Virus record (IMG/VR): IMGVR_UViG_3300022689_000070
Coordinates: 1-52,458 of that record
Origin: a virus
Length of the DNA stretch: 52,458 nt
Direction: 5' to 3' (one strand)
Below the pieces are notes generated by a model that was given only the letters and a program-made list of their open reading frames with translations, made no database searches and was not told where the DNA came from. Positions 22,545 through 36,800 of the stretch are shown here, in pieces (position 1 is the first letter of the stretch; every line of letters starts with the position of its first letter). The position numbers and the translations under genes are program-made.

Positions 22545-23098
22545 TGGTGCCATGGCCTTTAATTGCAGCGGGTGTATCCACCGGCATGAGCATGATGGCG
22601 GAGTCCAACGCAGGCGACCTTGAGCAGGAAGGCTTGCGACAGGAGGGTCTCGCCAGACAAAACGTCGCGGAATGGAATGCCAGAGCGAACGAGCTTGAAG
22701 CGATACAGATGGACCGGCAGGCGAACATGTCCCGGGCCTCATCTCAACGTCAGGCCATGGAGATCCGTAGACAGAAGCGTCTAGCTATCTCCCGGGCCAT
22801 GGCAGTCGCTGGCGCATCAGGCGGTGGCGGTGTATCTGAGGATGCGGGTCTGGTCACTGAATTGGCTCGCATGTCCGAGATGTACGAATACGAAGCAGCG
22901 GGTGCAATCTTTGAAGGTGAAGAGCAAGCACTCAGCTTTGAAGACAATGCGGCGATGAAGAGAATGGCTGCAGGTATTGAGCGTTACGAAGGCAACGTGG
23001 CAAAGACCAACACGACGAATGCAGCCAGAGCCTCCAGCCTGAAGACCGCATCAAACATATTTAGCAAGGGGGCCAGCTTCGGCATGGCAATGGCGTAA
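22544..23098 (+). CDS. Virion core protein (gp14-like), 184 aa
   Basis: An N-terminal hydrophobic PLIAAGVSTGMSMM segment, then helices rich in Ala/Gln/Glu (EQEGLRQEGLARQNVAEWNARANELEAIQMDRQ) and a glycine patch (VAGASGGGGVSED) match T7 gp14-type core proteins, which are ejected and form a pore in the outer membrane. It starts in a TAATG overlap and ends overlapping the next ATG. Confidence 0.75.
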   Translation: MVPWPLIAAGVSTGMSMMAESNAGDLEQEGLRQEGLARQNVAEWNARANELEAIQMDRQANMSRASSQRQAMEIRRQKRLAISRAMAVAGASGGGGVSEDAGLVTELARMSEMYEYEAAGAIFEGEEQALSFEDNAAMKRMAAGIERYEGNVAKTNTTNAARASSLKTASNIFSKGASFGMAMA

Positions 23099-24867
23099 TG
23101 ACTAAGATACCTACATCATCCGATTTACAACGGACCACGCCCCAGTCAGGGAAGTCCATCGCTGCCGTTCCTCGCAGACAGTATGCCGGTGAAGGTCAGG
23201 GCGCACAGCAAATGGCTCAAGCCGTTCGCGGTGTAGGCAACGAGTTGTCTGAACTGGGTCTCGACTTTGTAGCGCTTGATAAAAAACGGAAGGAAAGAGA
23301 GAACCGTCTGCAGGTCACAAAGGCAAAAGCTTATTGGCAGCAGGAAGACATGCGTGCCCGGGCTGACCTGAGTCAGGATCAGGACTACAAAACATACGGC
23401 ACTCGCTACGAAGAGCGTATGAAGGAAGCGCGTGAAGTGGCACTGGGTATGGTCGACGACGAATACTCAAGCAACATCCTCGCTGAAGAGTTCAACACTG
23501 ACCTGACCCGTGGCTCTGTGACCATGCTTAAGAACTCACTGGAGAAGGAAGCCGAGGTGGGCCGCGCTGACATCGAGGACCAGTACGAACAGATCCTTGA
23601 GAACGCCAAACTGGCTGAAACAACAGCAGACAAAATGAACATCCTTTCCAATCTTGATCTGGTGTTGAGCGCCGGCAGGAAGAACGGATACATCAGTGCC
23701 GAGAAGGAAGAAGAAATGCTGGACAGGGGTAAAGAGTCCTTTGCTGACACGATGTACATTGCACTATCTCCTGAAGAGCAGCTTGATGTGCTTGCGAAAG
23801 AAGGCAACAACGGCCACTGGATAAACTACATACCAGCAGAGCGACGTGCTGCGTTAAAGGTTGCTGCTGAGAAAGCGGTCAAGGCTGAGAGCGAAGCCAA
23901 CGAAACAGACCGTCTCAAAGGTGAGGCTATACAGGAAGTCCTTTCCATGAAGGGAAGAGACATGACGCCGGAAGAGATGCAGGCTGAAGCCGAGCGTAAG
24001 TACGCCACGAGCGACCCGAAGAAATTCCTGTATCTGGAGTCACGCATCGCAGTACATAAAGCCCAAACCGAAGAAGCAGAAATTGATGCGGCTAACGACA
24101 CGTTTGACAAGTGGAGCAAGACCTTTACTCTCAACAAGAAAGATGAAACCTTTCTGAGCGAAGAAGGTGAAGCCGAATATTTCACGTTTGAAGACATTCC
24201 CAGTGCGGACCTCGAGATGATGAATGAAGCGCAGATACAGAACCTGCAAGCACTATCACAGGAAAAGGTCCTTGCGCGATCTGCTCCCGCTTACGATGAC
24301 CGCGCTAACAAGAATATGTTGATGAACAAAGTTAAGCAGGCAGAAGAGGGGCATATAAGGTGGGCCGAGGTCGCTAAATATTATGGCGAAATATCTGCAT
24401 CACTCACTGTAAAAACCCGGGAAGAGTATGACCAGATACTAATGGAAAAATCGGTACCTGCTAGGTTTGAAAGCGAATATGACGCCAATCAGCAGCTGGA
24501 AGCGAAGCTTGAATACATGAACATCAATGATGAAAACATCAACAACATCAAGCGCAACATGAATGACTGGCAGCGTCGTTACTATGAACAGAAAGGTGAA
24601 GCGCCATCTGAAAAGGTCTTGCAAGAGTACGTGGACGGTTTGTTTATACGTTACGATGCTCCGGGCTTAGGCCGCGACGAGTACGTTTACATGGATCCGA
24701 CTGTTGATCCTCGTACCGCACTATCTGTTTTCAGCGCGCATAAGAGAGCAAACAATAACGAGGAACCATCCGAAGAGCAGATGAAGATGTACATGGATCA
24801 GTACAAGCGAGAGGGCCGGGTGCAACTGGTTAAACCAAAAGAGCGAACCATAAAAGGTGGACGTTAA
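23098..24867 (+). CDS. Internal virion protein (gp15-like), 589 aa
   Basis: This is a long, charged, mostly helical protein with many Glu/Lys coiled-coil stretches and no enzymatic motif. Its position between the gp14-like protein and the giant gene corresponds to T7 gp15, an ejected tube protein. The stop overlaps the next ATG (TAATG). Homology to gp15 is inferred from order and composition. Confidence 0.65.
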   Translation: MTKIPTSSDLQRTTPQSGKSIAAVPRRQYAGEGQGAQQMAQAVRGVGNELSELGLDFVALDKKRKERENRLQVTKAKAYWQQEDMRARADLSQDQDYKTYGTRYEERMKEAREVALGMVDDEYSSNILAEEFNTDLTRGSVTMLKNSLEKEAEVGRADIEDQYEQILENAKLAETTADKMNILSNLDLVLSAGRKNGYISAEKEEEMLDRGKESFADTMYIALSPEEQLDVLAKEGNNGHWINYIPAERRAALKVAAEKAVKAESEANETDRLKGEAIQEVLSMKGRDMTPEEMQAEAERKYATSDPKKFLYLESRIAVHKAQTEEAEIDAANDTFDKWSKTFTLNKKDETFLSEEGEAEYFTFEDIPSADLEMMNEAQIQNLQALSQEKVLARSAPAYDDRANKNMLMNKVKQAEEGHIRWAEVAKYYGEISASLTVKTREEYDQILMEKSVPARFESEYDANQQLEAKLEYMNINDENINNIKRNMNDWQRRYYEQKGEAPSEKVLQEYVDGLFIRYDAPGLGRDEYVYMDPTVDPRTALSVFSAHKRANNNEEPSEEQMKMYMDQYKREGRVQLVKPKERTIKGGR

Positions 24868-27800
24868 TGGCCGAAGATGATTATTTTTATCCTGACGACG
24901 AACAACAAAACCGGGGCATCCCGGTTTCTGTTTATAACGCGGCCAAGTTAAATCCTGACAAAGAAGCCCAGTCAGTCAAGCTTGCGCGTGAGCGCGGCCT
25001 TCCCTCCGATGTTGTTAGTCGTAACTACGATGAAGTAAAACGCAACTCTGTACTTGAGCAATTCCAGAAGATGGGTCTGGCTGACTCATCACCTAAAACC
25101 AATGAATGGATTAGCGAGCCTGACAACGCCAAGATAGCGTATGACGACATCGACAGTCTTGTGCAGATCGAAGACACCTTCAAGGACACTACGTCACTGT
25201 GGGAAGACTTAGGCACTGCGTTCACCAACTTCGGTGACACAACAAAACTCAACTTAGAGAACACCTTCCTTGGTGCTGGTGTTGCTGCTGCCGACATGAT
25301 GATTCCTGATAAGGAAGAATTTCAGACAGGCCTCGAGGGCGGTTTTCAGTCTGTCATGAAACGTGCGCTGGGAGGTTTGCCGTTACCTCAGAACTTCATA
25401 AAGAGCATGATCACTGCCGCAGAATCTGTTGGCATCTTCGAGGAAGAGGATCTGCTCCGCCTGAAGGACGACTACATCAACCTGACGCTGGAAGAGATAC
25501 AGGCAAACGAGAAAGAGATACAAGCACTCACGCCTGAAGACCTGAGCATGTGGCAGTCTGGTATTCGCGGCGGTATCCAGTCCGTGGTCGAGCAGGCCCC
25601 GGGCATGGCCATGTCGATGATCACCCGCAACCCGTCATGGATGCTGACGCCGATGGCCGCTACTGTGTATGCCCGTTCGTATGGCGAGGCACGCAAAGAA
25701 GGCTACGACGAAAATATGGCGGCGCTGTATGCAACGCTACAGGCTGGAACGGAATGGCTGACAGAAAAGATACCTGCAGACAAGTTTCTGAAGATACCCG
25801 GCCTGCAGGAAGGCTGGAAAAAGACCATGAACGAGGTCGGCAGTTTCTTTCTTACTGAGCAGATCACTGAGCAGGTGGCGACGTTCTCACAGTCACTGAT
25901 TGACTACGGCTTCGAGTTGGATGAAGAGCTTGCTCAAGCTGAGAGCATAGGCGACTGGATTGACATCTTTGGTACACGCGCTGCAGTCACTTCTATTGCG
26001 ACGTTAACCGGTACTGCTGTTCAGGGCGGCGCGGCTGTGGGTGTTGGCACCATAACAAACAAGTTCACCAAGAAGACAGGCCGTGACACGGTCGACACTG
26101 CCAAACACCTCAATGAACAGGAGCGCATCGACAAACTTATTGGACTGTTCCAGACCACCGCTGTTAAGGACCGTGACCCAGAATCACTGAGAAGCTTCGC
26201 CAAGAAGGTCAGCGAGGACACGCAGTCACAGGATGTGTACATCGATGCCAACCGGGTAGAAGAGCTTCAGGAGCAAGGCGTCATTCTGCCGAAGTCTATT
26301 ATGGACGAGTTGGAAGCAGCGCAAGAATCGGGTGACGACATTGCTATCCCGGCCAGCGACTTCTTTACCGACGTGGCCACCAGTGAAGAGCTGGCAACCC
26401 AACTGCGTGACCACATCAAACTGTCAGCTGATGGCACATTCAAGAACGACTTCATTCGCAACGACGGCTACCTGAATCAACTGTTGAAAGATGCTGAAGC
26501 AGATCAGGAAACATTCGACGAGTCACAGCGCATCTATAACGAGATACGTGACAAGCTCATTGCTACCGGTCGTCAGGGTTCGTTCACCTCCAAATATTCC
26601 GCGCAGATCATCCCTGCCTACATTACTCGCGCATCGAAAGAATACGGTGTGCCTGTAGCCAAACTGTACGAAGACATGAACTTCGACATTGTGGGTCCTG
26701 AAGGACGTCCTGCTGCTGGTACACCTTCCACGCAAATAGAGGACTTGACTGTTGGCGAAACTGCTACTTTCTATGACCCAAAAGGTGAGCCGGTTGATTT
26801 CACTGTTAAAGCTGTAAGCGATCAGGGTGGCGTCATTGTTGAAGATGAGAACGGCGAAGAGATATTGATTGGTGATGAGTATTCATTGGCCAGCGCTGCT
26901 TCAGGCGATTACGTGCTGGAGACCATGGAAGGAAAAACTGTCAACTCTCTTTCAGACGAGGAGCTTGATGCGGGTATAGTACGCACTCGTGAAAAGCTGC
27001 AGGCAAAAAAAGAAGCAGGTCAGTCTGTTGCTGGTATGGCGCGTGAACTCAACGCACTCACCATCGAAGCAAGACGTCGTGATGTTTCCCGTGGAACATC
27101 TGGCACCACCATCATGGACCAGCCCCCTGCATACAAAGAGGCGAAGGTTTTTTACGAGGAAGCGCGTGACGTATTCCTTGAAGCGCTCCCTGAAGATGCT
27201 GGTTTTGAAGACGTCATGGTCATGATGGATGACTTTAGTCCCGGCTATCAGAACGTCTTGATGCAGCTGCAGGAAAATGACTGGCTGGGTTTTGACTACC
27301 CGGCTCAAGCCATCTCTGCATTATTCAGCGAAGACATCGAGCAGTATGAAATATCACAAGGCCTGAAGGCTGCACTGGGCCGGGTTGTAAACGGCACCGC
27401 TCAGTTGTCACAGGAAGAACAGGTCAGCCTGTCTCAGGACGAGTTCATTGACTTCTGGAAAGACTGGGAGCAAAGCACTTACGAAATCCCATTTGCTGAT
27501 GGCATGCGTGCGGTCATGAACAATGAGATTAATGACGGCCAGAATTTCGCCATGATCGAGCTTGGCAAATGGAGTGACGGCATCATGCTTAAGTCGATCC
27601 TGTCCTCGCAGGCACGCCGTGGTAATGGTCAGGCTGGCCTTGATGCGCTAACCGACATGGCTGACAAGTACGGCATGAACCTGTACCTGCAGCCAGAGGC
27701 CTTCGGCACACTGGAAGGCAAGATGACCACCAAGCAACTCGAAAAGTGGTACAAGAAAGCTGGTTTTATTGAGCAGTCTAACGGTATCTTTAAAAGAGAG

Positions 27801-30800
27801 CCTGTGGCGACCTTAATGCAGGGCAGGGCTACTCAGGCATTAACTTACGAAGAGGTGCCGTCCAGACGCAAACCACGCAAGACAAGGAAGGTTTATAAGC
27901 TAATGCGTGTCCGCGCCTCACACCCGGGCATGTACTTCCCGCTTTACGCCAAACCAGAAGGCGGCGCCCTGACAGGGTTCACTGCTGGCAAATGGTTCAA
28001 GGCGGAAGTTAACAAGGTCCGTATTGGCAGCAAGGACTTGGCTCATCGCCCGGGACTCCATGGTGTGAACCTTCCTGTTTTCGATCAAGGCAAAGGAACG
28101 GTCAAAGGCCAGCAGCGTGTCTGGGTAGAAATTGAGATACCAGACATCAACACAAAGACTCAGAAAGAAAGCGACAACTCCGAGTTGCTTAAGAACGGTA
28201 TGCGTAAGGGCATTACTGATCGACTAATCGATGTCAACGAGTCCTACGATTACAAGACCAACCCAAACGCATCCAATGATGCTGGCGGCTGGCCTATCGC
28301 AGGCTCAATGAAAATAAATCGCGTAGTACCTGACAGTGAAATTGCACAGATACTGAAAGATGCCGGCTTGAGCAAACAGGTCGAGAACTCCATGACCCAG
28401 ATCGATGAGGGTAAGGCCGAGGCGTACAATCAGCAGCAGCCCGTCTCACTGCAGCAGGGCGAGTTCGATGAGTACGAGGGCAGCGACGTGGTCCTGTCAG
28501 ATCGCCGCGCTAATCACTTGATCGAATACTTTGGCGACAGGAGAAACAGTAACGCGCACATGATCGACATGGCACCGGAAGATTTCCTCGAGTTGGCTCC
28601 AAAGTATTTCGACTTCGACAAAGACACCGAGGAACGCATCGAGGCCGGCAAACTGAAACCAACCTTCGGCATGCTGGATGAGGAAGAGCTGAGAAACCTC
28701 AAGCAACCCATCTACCTGCTGGTTAAGAAAATCGGAGACAACAAGTTCAAGGTGCTGGGCCATGAAGGCCGTCACCGCATGTACGCACTGCAGGACGCCG
28801 GAATTCGCAACGTCCCGGTCGTGCTAATTAACTACGAATCCACTGACGTCATTGGTCCTAATCCAGTATTGGAACAGCAGAAAGGTTTGCTAGGTGACCG
28901 CACTGATACACTGACAATCCCGTCCGAGCCTGTTGCTATAAACGAAGACAACCGCGGTCAGATAATGAAGCGCTTTGGCGACACACGTCGTGGTCCGGTC
29001 TTGTATCAACGCCCGAAGTACAAGGTGAAAAAGAACTCCAAGGGCAAGTACATGGGTGCGCCGAACTGGGTTAAGAAACCAAGCGACCTAGCCAAGATCA
29101 GAAAACTCATGCGGGAACTGACCAAGCTGGGTGAAGATGGTCGTATGTGGTACGAGGACTCAGCTGCAACGATACTGAAAGCGGCTAACAATGATCCTGT
29201 GCTGGCTGAAAAGCTTATCCAGCTGGTGGCTATCTACTCTCCACAGAACAGCATTGCGCCGAACATGTCTCAGGCCATCAAAGCCTACAACCAGTGGGCA
29301 ACCGGGGTACCGAGAGATAAGTTCAATGTGCGTGCCTTCGGTGGTGTGGGAAAGGAAACACTCGACGATAAAGCCATCGCTGTGCTGTACGACAACACGG
29401 TATGGAGCGGCAGGAAGACGAACAGTTTCTACCTGAACCTGATGCACGAGATTGTGCAGCAAGTGGGCGAGAGCGGTCTGGATCAGTTAGCACTACCGGC
29501 TGACCTGCGCCAGAAGGTGGATGAGGTTGTCACCGTGGACTTGTGGGTGCGTCGTGCGCTGGGTTACGACAATGACATGACCTCCGACGACAAGGGGTCC
29601 GGCGCTTACTCATTCGCTGAGAATGAACTCACCCTAATCGCTGACGAGATGGGATGGAAGCCTCATCAAGTACAGGCCGCACTGTGGACCGGCATCAAAT
29701 CACGATACGAACACCCGCAGGTAAAGGCCGACACGATCGAGGAAAGCGTCAAGAAAGGCTACTCCGAGTACAAGAACAAGAAAGGTAAAGCTAAATGGTC
29801 CGCCCCAACCAGCGCAGAGAACAAGCGCCTGCACATGGAGTTGTGGCGTAAGCACGCACTGGCGCTGGACCCAGCTGTCGCCCGGGAGCAGGTAGCCGCT
29901 GCGAAGTTCTCTTTCTCAGACGCATTATCCGCTATGGTGGAAACCATCACATGGGAAGCTATCCCGGCCCCAGAGCTGGATACGGACATCATGAAGGCGC
30001 CGGCCATACTGCAGGCGGAGTTCACCGAGAAGGCCCGTCGTTTGCTGCTGGACGAGAATGGTAACGACCAGCTGGCCATGCTGGTAGGTGCGCCTATCGC
30101 GGCCTCCGAGGCAGGCACAGGCGGTTTTGAGGGCGCTATCAGCCCGAACAATATCACGACCATCATTCCTACCAAGCCTGTCGGCACGTACAGCAGGGAA
30201 GAGGTCAGCGCCTATGCCAGAGCCATCCAGTACATCTATCGACAGAAAGCGGTGCCATGGTCAAGAGCTGATGCCAATATCTCCTTTGCCAAGGACTACG
30301 GTGTGTACAAGCCGGGTGGCAAGCGAGCCATGCGTAAGTTCGATTCCTACGAGGAAGCCGTTGCCTACGCAAAAGGACTCAGCTACGAGGCCGAGGTTCG
30401 AGGTGGCAGCAACTACCGTGGCGTGGTTGTCACGTTTGAGGAGGCCTTGAGCGAGCAGGCAGAGGGGGATTTTTATACCCAATTACAGGATGTTTTTGGG
30501 GAATATGTCGGGTATACTAAGACGTCCGACAATGAAATATTGATCGGCAACTTCCGTGACGAGAACGGTATTCCGTTCATGATGTCGGATACCGAGTTCA
30601 CTGACGCAATAGGAGGATTAAACAGTGGTGTTAATTACCAAATCAGAGAGTCAAAAGAGGTTGGCCTCGAGGGTGACTACGGACCAGAGCAAGACTGGGT
30701 CGCAGATCCGAAAGGGGAAAGTCTCCTCGCTGGAGAAGGCCTCGCCGGATCACCCGATTTACAAGCGTGGCTTGATAATCGGTGGGAAGCATTCGGGCAA

Positions 30801-33800
30801 CTTATCGAAGAGTATTCCGGCGACTCACTCCAAGAAAAAGTAACCAAACTTGACGCGCCTGTATCTCAGGCGTCAGAAGCACAGCTGGCCGGGGAGCAAG
30901 AAGCCCCGGTCACGCTGAACCAATCAGAAGTAATCAGCTTATTCCAAGACCTTAACGAGGCACCGCTCAACCCGATGTTCGTGTCGGGCCTGCATCGCAT
31001 CGTCGAAAAGAAAGGTCAGCCCAAGGCCACCGGTCAGCAGTGGATCAAACTACTCGAGAAGTCTGGCGGCAAACCGGTCGAGATGGACTGGATCGGGTTC
31101 ACCTCATTCTTCGACAAAAACAAAAGCTACACCAAGGAAGAGGTGCTGGACTTTATCGAATCAAACGGCATCGATGTTGAGACCGTGTACCGTGCTGGCG
31201 GCATTGAAGACGTGGGGACTGGTGAGGCTTACGAAAGTCAGGTTGAGTTCTCTTACGGGTATGAAGAATTTGTCCCGTTTGAAGACACTGGATACGCTGA
31301 ACAGGTTGAGGACTGGCGCGATTACAACGTGCTGGAAGATGAGTCAGGCGAGAAAAACAATTACTTCATGGAAAACTATGAAGGTTACGAAGATGAATAT
31401 TATGTTCCGGCTGAAACTATGGCCGAGGCCGTTGATAAGTTTGAAGCAACACTAAACGAAGAACAGAAAAAAGAGCTTGAGCTGCATCTTAAAGGCCGCG
31501 CCGAAGAAGAGCTGCGAGAAAGATATAACGAAGAGCCTGATTCGTACACGAATATTACGGCAGAGGCTAACGAAGAGCAGTTCAATATTAAGGTTATATG
31601 GTCTCAAGGAGAAATGGAGATTTACTCCATTGACCTTGGTGGCGAAGGATACTTTGGAGGTGGTTTTGGCGAAATCAGCCGGTTTGATCGAGTCGAGATT
31701 GAGGGAGAGGTCTATTCACGTCTTGAGCAAATGGGCAAGATCAAGACAGAAAAGCAGATAGCAGAAGAGATGGAAGCCAAGGCAAGGGATGTTGATGGCC
31801 TGCCTTTCAACGTCATGGCAGATGACAAGTACGGCATAAGCTCATGGACCACACCCGGTGGTGATCGCTATCACGAAACCATCCTCACCATGCCTGACCA
31901 AATTGGCCCATTCAAACCCGACACGTATCACTTCACTGAGGAAGGCGGAGGCACCGCGGTAGCATGGCTTCGCTCTGACATCCGTGACAACGGGACTAAC
32001 TATTTCATTCAAGAAGTGCAGTCCAAGCGTGCGATGGAAGGTCGAGAGAGGGGCTTTATTGCATCAGAGCAGAAAATTAAAGAAGCCGAACAAGTGATGT
32101 TTGAACTGGCTAAAGAGGCTAATAGTATTGCCGCAGAAAATGACTACTTTGGTTATGACACGTTTGCGGCCTTCGCCACGGATGTGATGCAGGATAACCA
32201 GCGGCTAACGTGGTATGAGTGGATGGATACAACAGACCTCGAGCAAAAAGAAATTGATGCAATAACGGACTATTTTAAGCAAAGGGTTCGAGTGAGAGAT
32301 CTTCGTGAAGGTGACGTCCCTGACTTCCCGTTTAAGAAATCCGATCACTGGCAACTACTCACACTGAAAGCGGCTATTAGAAACGCCACCATGATGGGCG
32401 CGGATCATGTCACTTGGACCCCGGGCACCATACAGGCTGACAGGTATTCACTGCGGTCACAGGTTAATTCTATTCGCATAACTAACATGCAGCCCGAGTC
32501 CGACTACAGCAAGATTGTTGTGTTAAGCACTGAGCGAGGAGAGATTCGTCTAGCGGTCACGGAAGACGGCACCGTCACTAATTCTAACCGTGACCAGATC
32601 ACTACACCCCAGCCACTAAAAAGTGTAGTTGGTGTCGCAGTTGCTGAGCAGATCATGGAGCCTGTCACTCCTGAAAATTCATTCTTAAACAAAAGGCACA
32701 AAAAACTGGGGAGGCCAACCGGTAACTATGTGGAAGGAAAAAGGATTGAAAACATCTACGAAAAAGATGGAAATTTCTATTTTGACTTTGAAGGAAAAAC
32801 CTCTATTCCATTAATACCACCATCCGCCGACGCTAAACTCGACGATATTAAGAGAATGGTGCAGGACCCTGCTTATGCTTGGATAGAATACGAAAAAGGT
32901 TTTCCTAGCATGCGAACTGAAATTAGCGAAGCGTTTTTTAGGATTGCGAATGAACAAGCCGCATACGACGAAGCTGCAAAACTAAGAGAAATCAAACCAG
33001 AAGAAATGAAAGTCGGTGGCGAAGGACTCATCAACCTCTATGACAACATCCTGCCCAAACTGGCTAACAAGTTCATCAAGAAATTCAAGTCCAAGATCGA
33101 GGTGTTTGATACGTTCCTTGGTGACGACGGAAGCAAAGCGGTTACTGCCCCAATGATGGAAGAGGCTGGCTACGACAAAGACAACCTAGATAATCCTTTT
33201 AAGTTTATATCTGACGTGGAAAGTGAAGAGGTTACTCTTGTTGTCCGCAAGCCTGACGGAACGAGGTATCAGTCAGAGTTCGCTAACAGGGAAGCCGCTG
33301 AAGAGAAAGCAGCTCAAATGTTTAGGGAAATATTTTCTACAAAAACACTTGGCTTCCGCATCACGCCAGAAATGAAAGCAGCTGCATCAGAAGGGTTTGA
33401 ACTGTTTCAGGATAAGACGAAAGGTCCACGAGGCAAGATTGATCTCGACCCGGTGACCGGCGAGCGTGTGATTAACTTGCTGGCTGGCTCCGATCTGTCC
33501 ACCTTCCTGCATGAGTCCGGCCACCTGTTCCTTGAGATGGAGAAGGTGTTCGCTCGCAAGTACGGTGTGAACAAGCGACAGCAGGCCATACTCGATTGGC
33601 TGGGTGCGCCTAACTTCGATGCTATCGACCCTACTACCAAGGCTGGTGTTGAGATGCACGAGAAATGGGCCAGAGGTTTTGAGGCTTACCTGCGCGAAGG
33701 CAAGGCACCATCACTGGCACTGCGTGATGCGTTCTCAGCGTTCAAGCGCTGGTTGACCTACATCTACAAGTCAGTCCGTCAGCTGGACGTGGAAGTCTCT

Positions 33801-36800
33801 GATGAGATGCGTGACATCTTCGATCGCCTGCTGGCCACCGAGGAAGAGATTGCTATCGCTCGTAGTAACCCGGCTTTCATGCAGATGCCTGATACAGCAA
33901 AGACTGCCGGCATGAGCGATGAAGAGAAGATTGAAATGCAGAAGCAGGACGAGCGTGCTAAAGATAAGGCCGAGTCCACCCTGTTAGCCAAACTGCTCAA
34001 GGAGCTGAAGCAGCGCAAGTCAAAGGAATGGAAGGCAGAGAAGGATCCTCTTATTCAGGAAGAGAAAGAGCGGCTGAAGGAAGAGCCTGTGTATCAGGTG
34101 TTGATTGATGCGGCCAACGAGCCAATGGACTACGACACCATCAAGGAGATCGTCGGTGATGATAAGAAGGTCATGGGCAAGTTCATTGGTAAGACGCAGA
34201 AAGACGGCGTCGACCCAGAGGTCTATGCAGAAGCTTACGGCTTCAAGTCAGTCCGTGACATGGTTAATCAGATTGCATCCGTCCAGACGCTAAATAAAGC
34301 GGCTGAGCAGGCAGCTGAGGAACGAATGATAGCCAAGTACGGCGACATCATGAATGACGGCACCATTGAGGCCGAAGCGAGAGAAGCTGTGCATAACGAA
34401 GAACAAGCAAAACTGCTATTGAAGCAAATACGCGCTATGGGCAGGAAGGCCAAGCGTGCCCCGATTAACAGGGACCAGCTAAAGGCCCGGGCAAAGGATG
34501 CAATTGGTTCCATGGCGTTCGGTGAGATTCGCCCTGACCGTTACTACAGAAACGAGATACGTCACGCGCAGAATGCTGCCAAGGCCACCAATCAGGAAGA
34601 GATACTCAAGCACAAAACCCTGCAGCTGTATAACCACTACCTGTTCAAGGAAGCGTCCGCTGCCCGGGAGCAGGCTGAGAAGCATCGCAAGTACATCAAG
34701 GATGTGCAGACCCGTGACTACTCACCAAACACGGTACACCCGGATTACATCCAGACGATGAAGATGATTGCGAACATGTATGAAGCTGTGAAAGGCCGCA
34801 GCAAATCAGCTCGCAAGAAAATGTTGTCCGATGTCATCAGCTGGTATCGCGCCCAGTCCATCGTTAATCAGGAAGATGGTGAGATTAACGACGAGTTCAT
34901 ACAAGTTCAGCTGCTGGACCCGAACCTGATTGAAGCGCTGGATGCAAAGCTTGCCGAAGAGAAAGGCGATGGCAACGCGTACATCGATTTCGAGTTGCCG
35001 TTCTACAAAGACATGACCACCGAAGAGCTGAAGGGTGTATACGAAATGCTTAAGCATCTTCGCTATGTTGGTGGTCAGATGGGTGATGCTAGTAAGGCGC
35101 AGTTCCAGAAAGAAAAGGAAAAGCTGATCAAGAGCGTCGACAAAAACGGTGGCAAGGATAAACAAATTCCTGACGAGCCGGGTCGTTTTGATTCCGCCTT
35201 CAACAAGACAAAAGGATTCTTTCTTGAGCTGGTAAACCTGCGTAACCTGATTCGCAAACTCGACGGCATGAAGGAAGACGGTCAGGCGTTCCAGAAAATA
35301 TTCATGGAAGTGCAGGCAGGTAACGATGCCAAACTATTACTGACCGACCAGATGGCGGAGATGTACAAAGAGGTGTTGTCGGATCTTAATAACGTCAACA
35401 TAAAGAAAACAGATAAGGTCACTATTATCAAAGAGAGTGGCGAAGAGTTTACTCTGTCAGCTGAAGGTCGACTCATGCTTGCGCTGTACTGGGGAACGGA
35501 ATCATCTCAGGAGGCCATCATGCAAGGTCATAAGGTGACTGAGCAGGACGTGCAGGACATGCTGTCGTTTATGACCGAGGATGAATTGGACCTTGTTAAC
35601 CGCATTTGGCAACTAAATGAAGCGCTATGGCCGCAGATGTCCGAGCTATCTAAGGACCTGTACGGCGTCTCCCCGGCCAAGGTTGAGCCGGTCCCTTATG
35701 AGATAAATGGCGTGCAGTTAACCGGTGGCCACATGCGTTTGTTTTATGGTCAGACAACAGCAGAGCTGCAGACCGAGGAGCAGCAGTTGGTTGCTTCATC
35801 ACCCCTGTCACAGACGAAAGCAGGCTCACTACATGAGCGCGTTGGCTCCGGTGGTAAGCGCGTCATGCTAGACAAGAGCAACATCATCCGTGCGCTGAGT
35901 GAAAACATTCACGCGATCTCCATGGGTCGCGCTACCAAGAATATTGCACGCATGGTCAACTCCCGTGACTTCAAGGATATGGTGGTGCAGAAGCATGGCA
36001 TGCCTTTCTACGAAACCCTGCTGAAGACGCTGGACGGTGTGCTGACTTACAAGACTGAGTACGAGTCACAACAGTTTCTGGCCACCCTGTCCAAGATGGT
36101 CCGCACCGCTGCCACCATGAAGCACTTGGCATTCTCTATTCGCAACACGGCCCAGCAGTTATCCGCATGGCCCATTGCTGCAGAAGAGGTTGGTACTGCT
36201 GCGTTACTGAGAGCGTATACAAATATCGCTCAGGACATGGGTAAGATAAAAGAGATTGACGCCCTCTCACCGTTCATGAGAAACCGCGCTAAACTGGTTA
36301 ACCGTGAAGCGCGTGAGATGATGGATAAGATCAGTGACAACCCGGCAGTTGCCGCCTTTAAGAAAGCTGGCTTCTTACCACAGACAATTATGGATTCATT
36401 GATTGCTTACCCGGTATGGACTGCTCGCTTTGAACAGGCGATGAACGAACACGGCAATCAGGCTAAGGCAATCATCGCAGCTGACCAAGCAGTAGCGGAG
36501 TCAGTTGGATCAGGCTCCGACCTCCACCTGTCAGCCATGTTTCAAGAGAAGCGCACCGAGTTCATCCGCATGTTCACTCTCATGGGTTCGTGGTTTAACG
36601 CTTACTTCAACCGCATATACCGCTCTGCGAACCGAGGCGATCGAGTAATTGACAAAGAATTGTTTCTGGCCGCAGGAACGACCCCGCTGATCTCTGGTGT
36701 ACTGGCCGCACTGTTGATAGCTGACATGCCTGACGAAGATGATGACGAGGGCTGGGCAGAATGGACGGCGAAACAATACGGTAGTTTCCTGATGGGCACC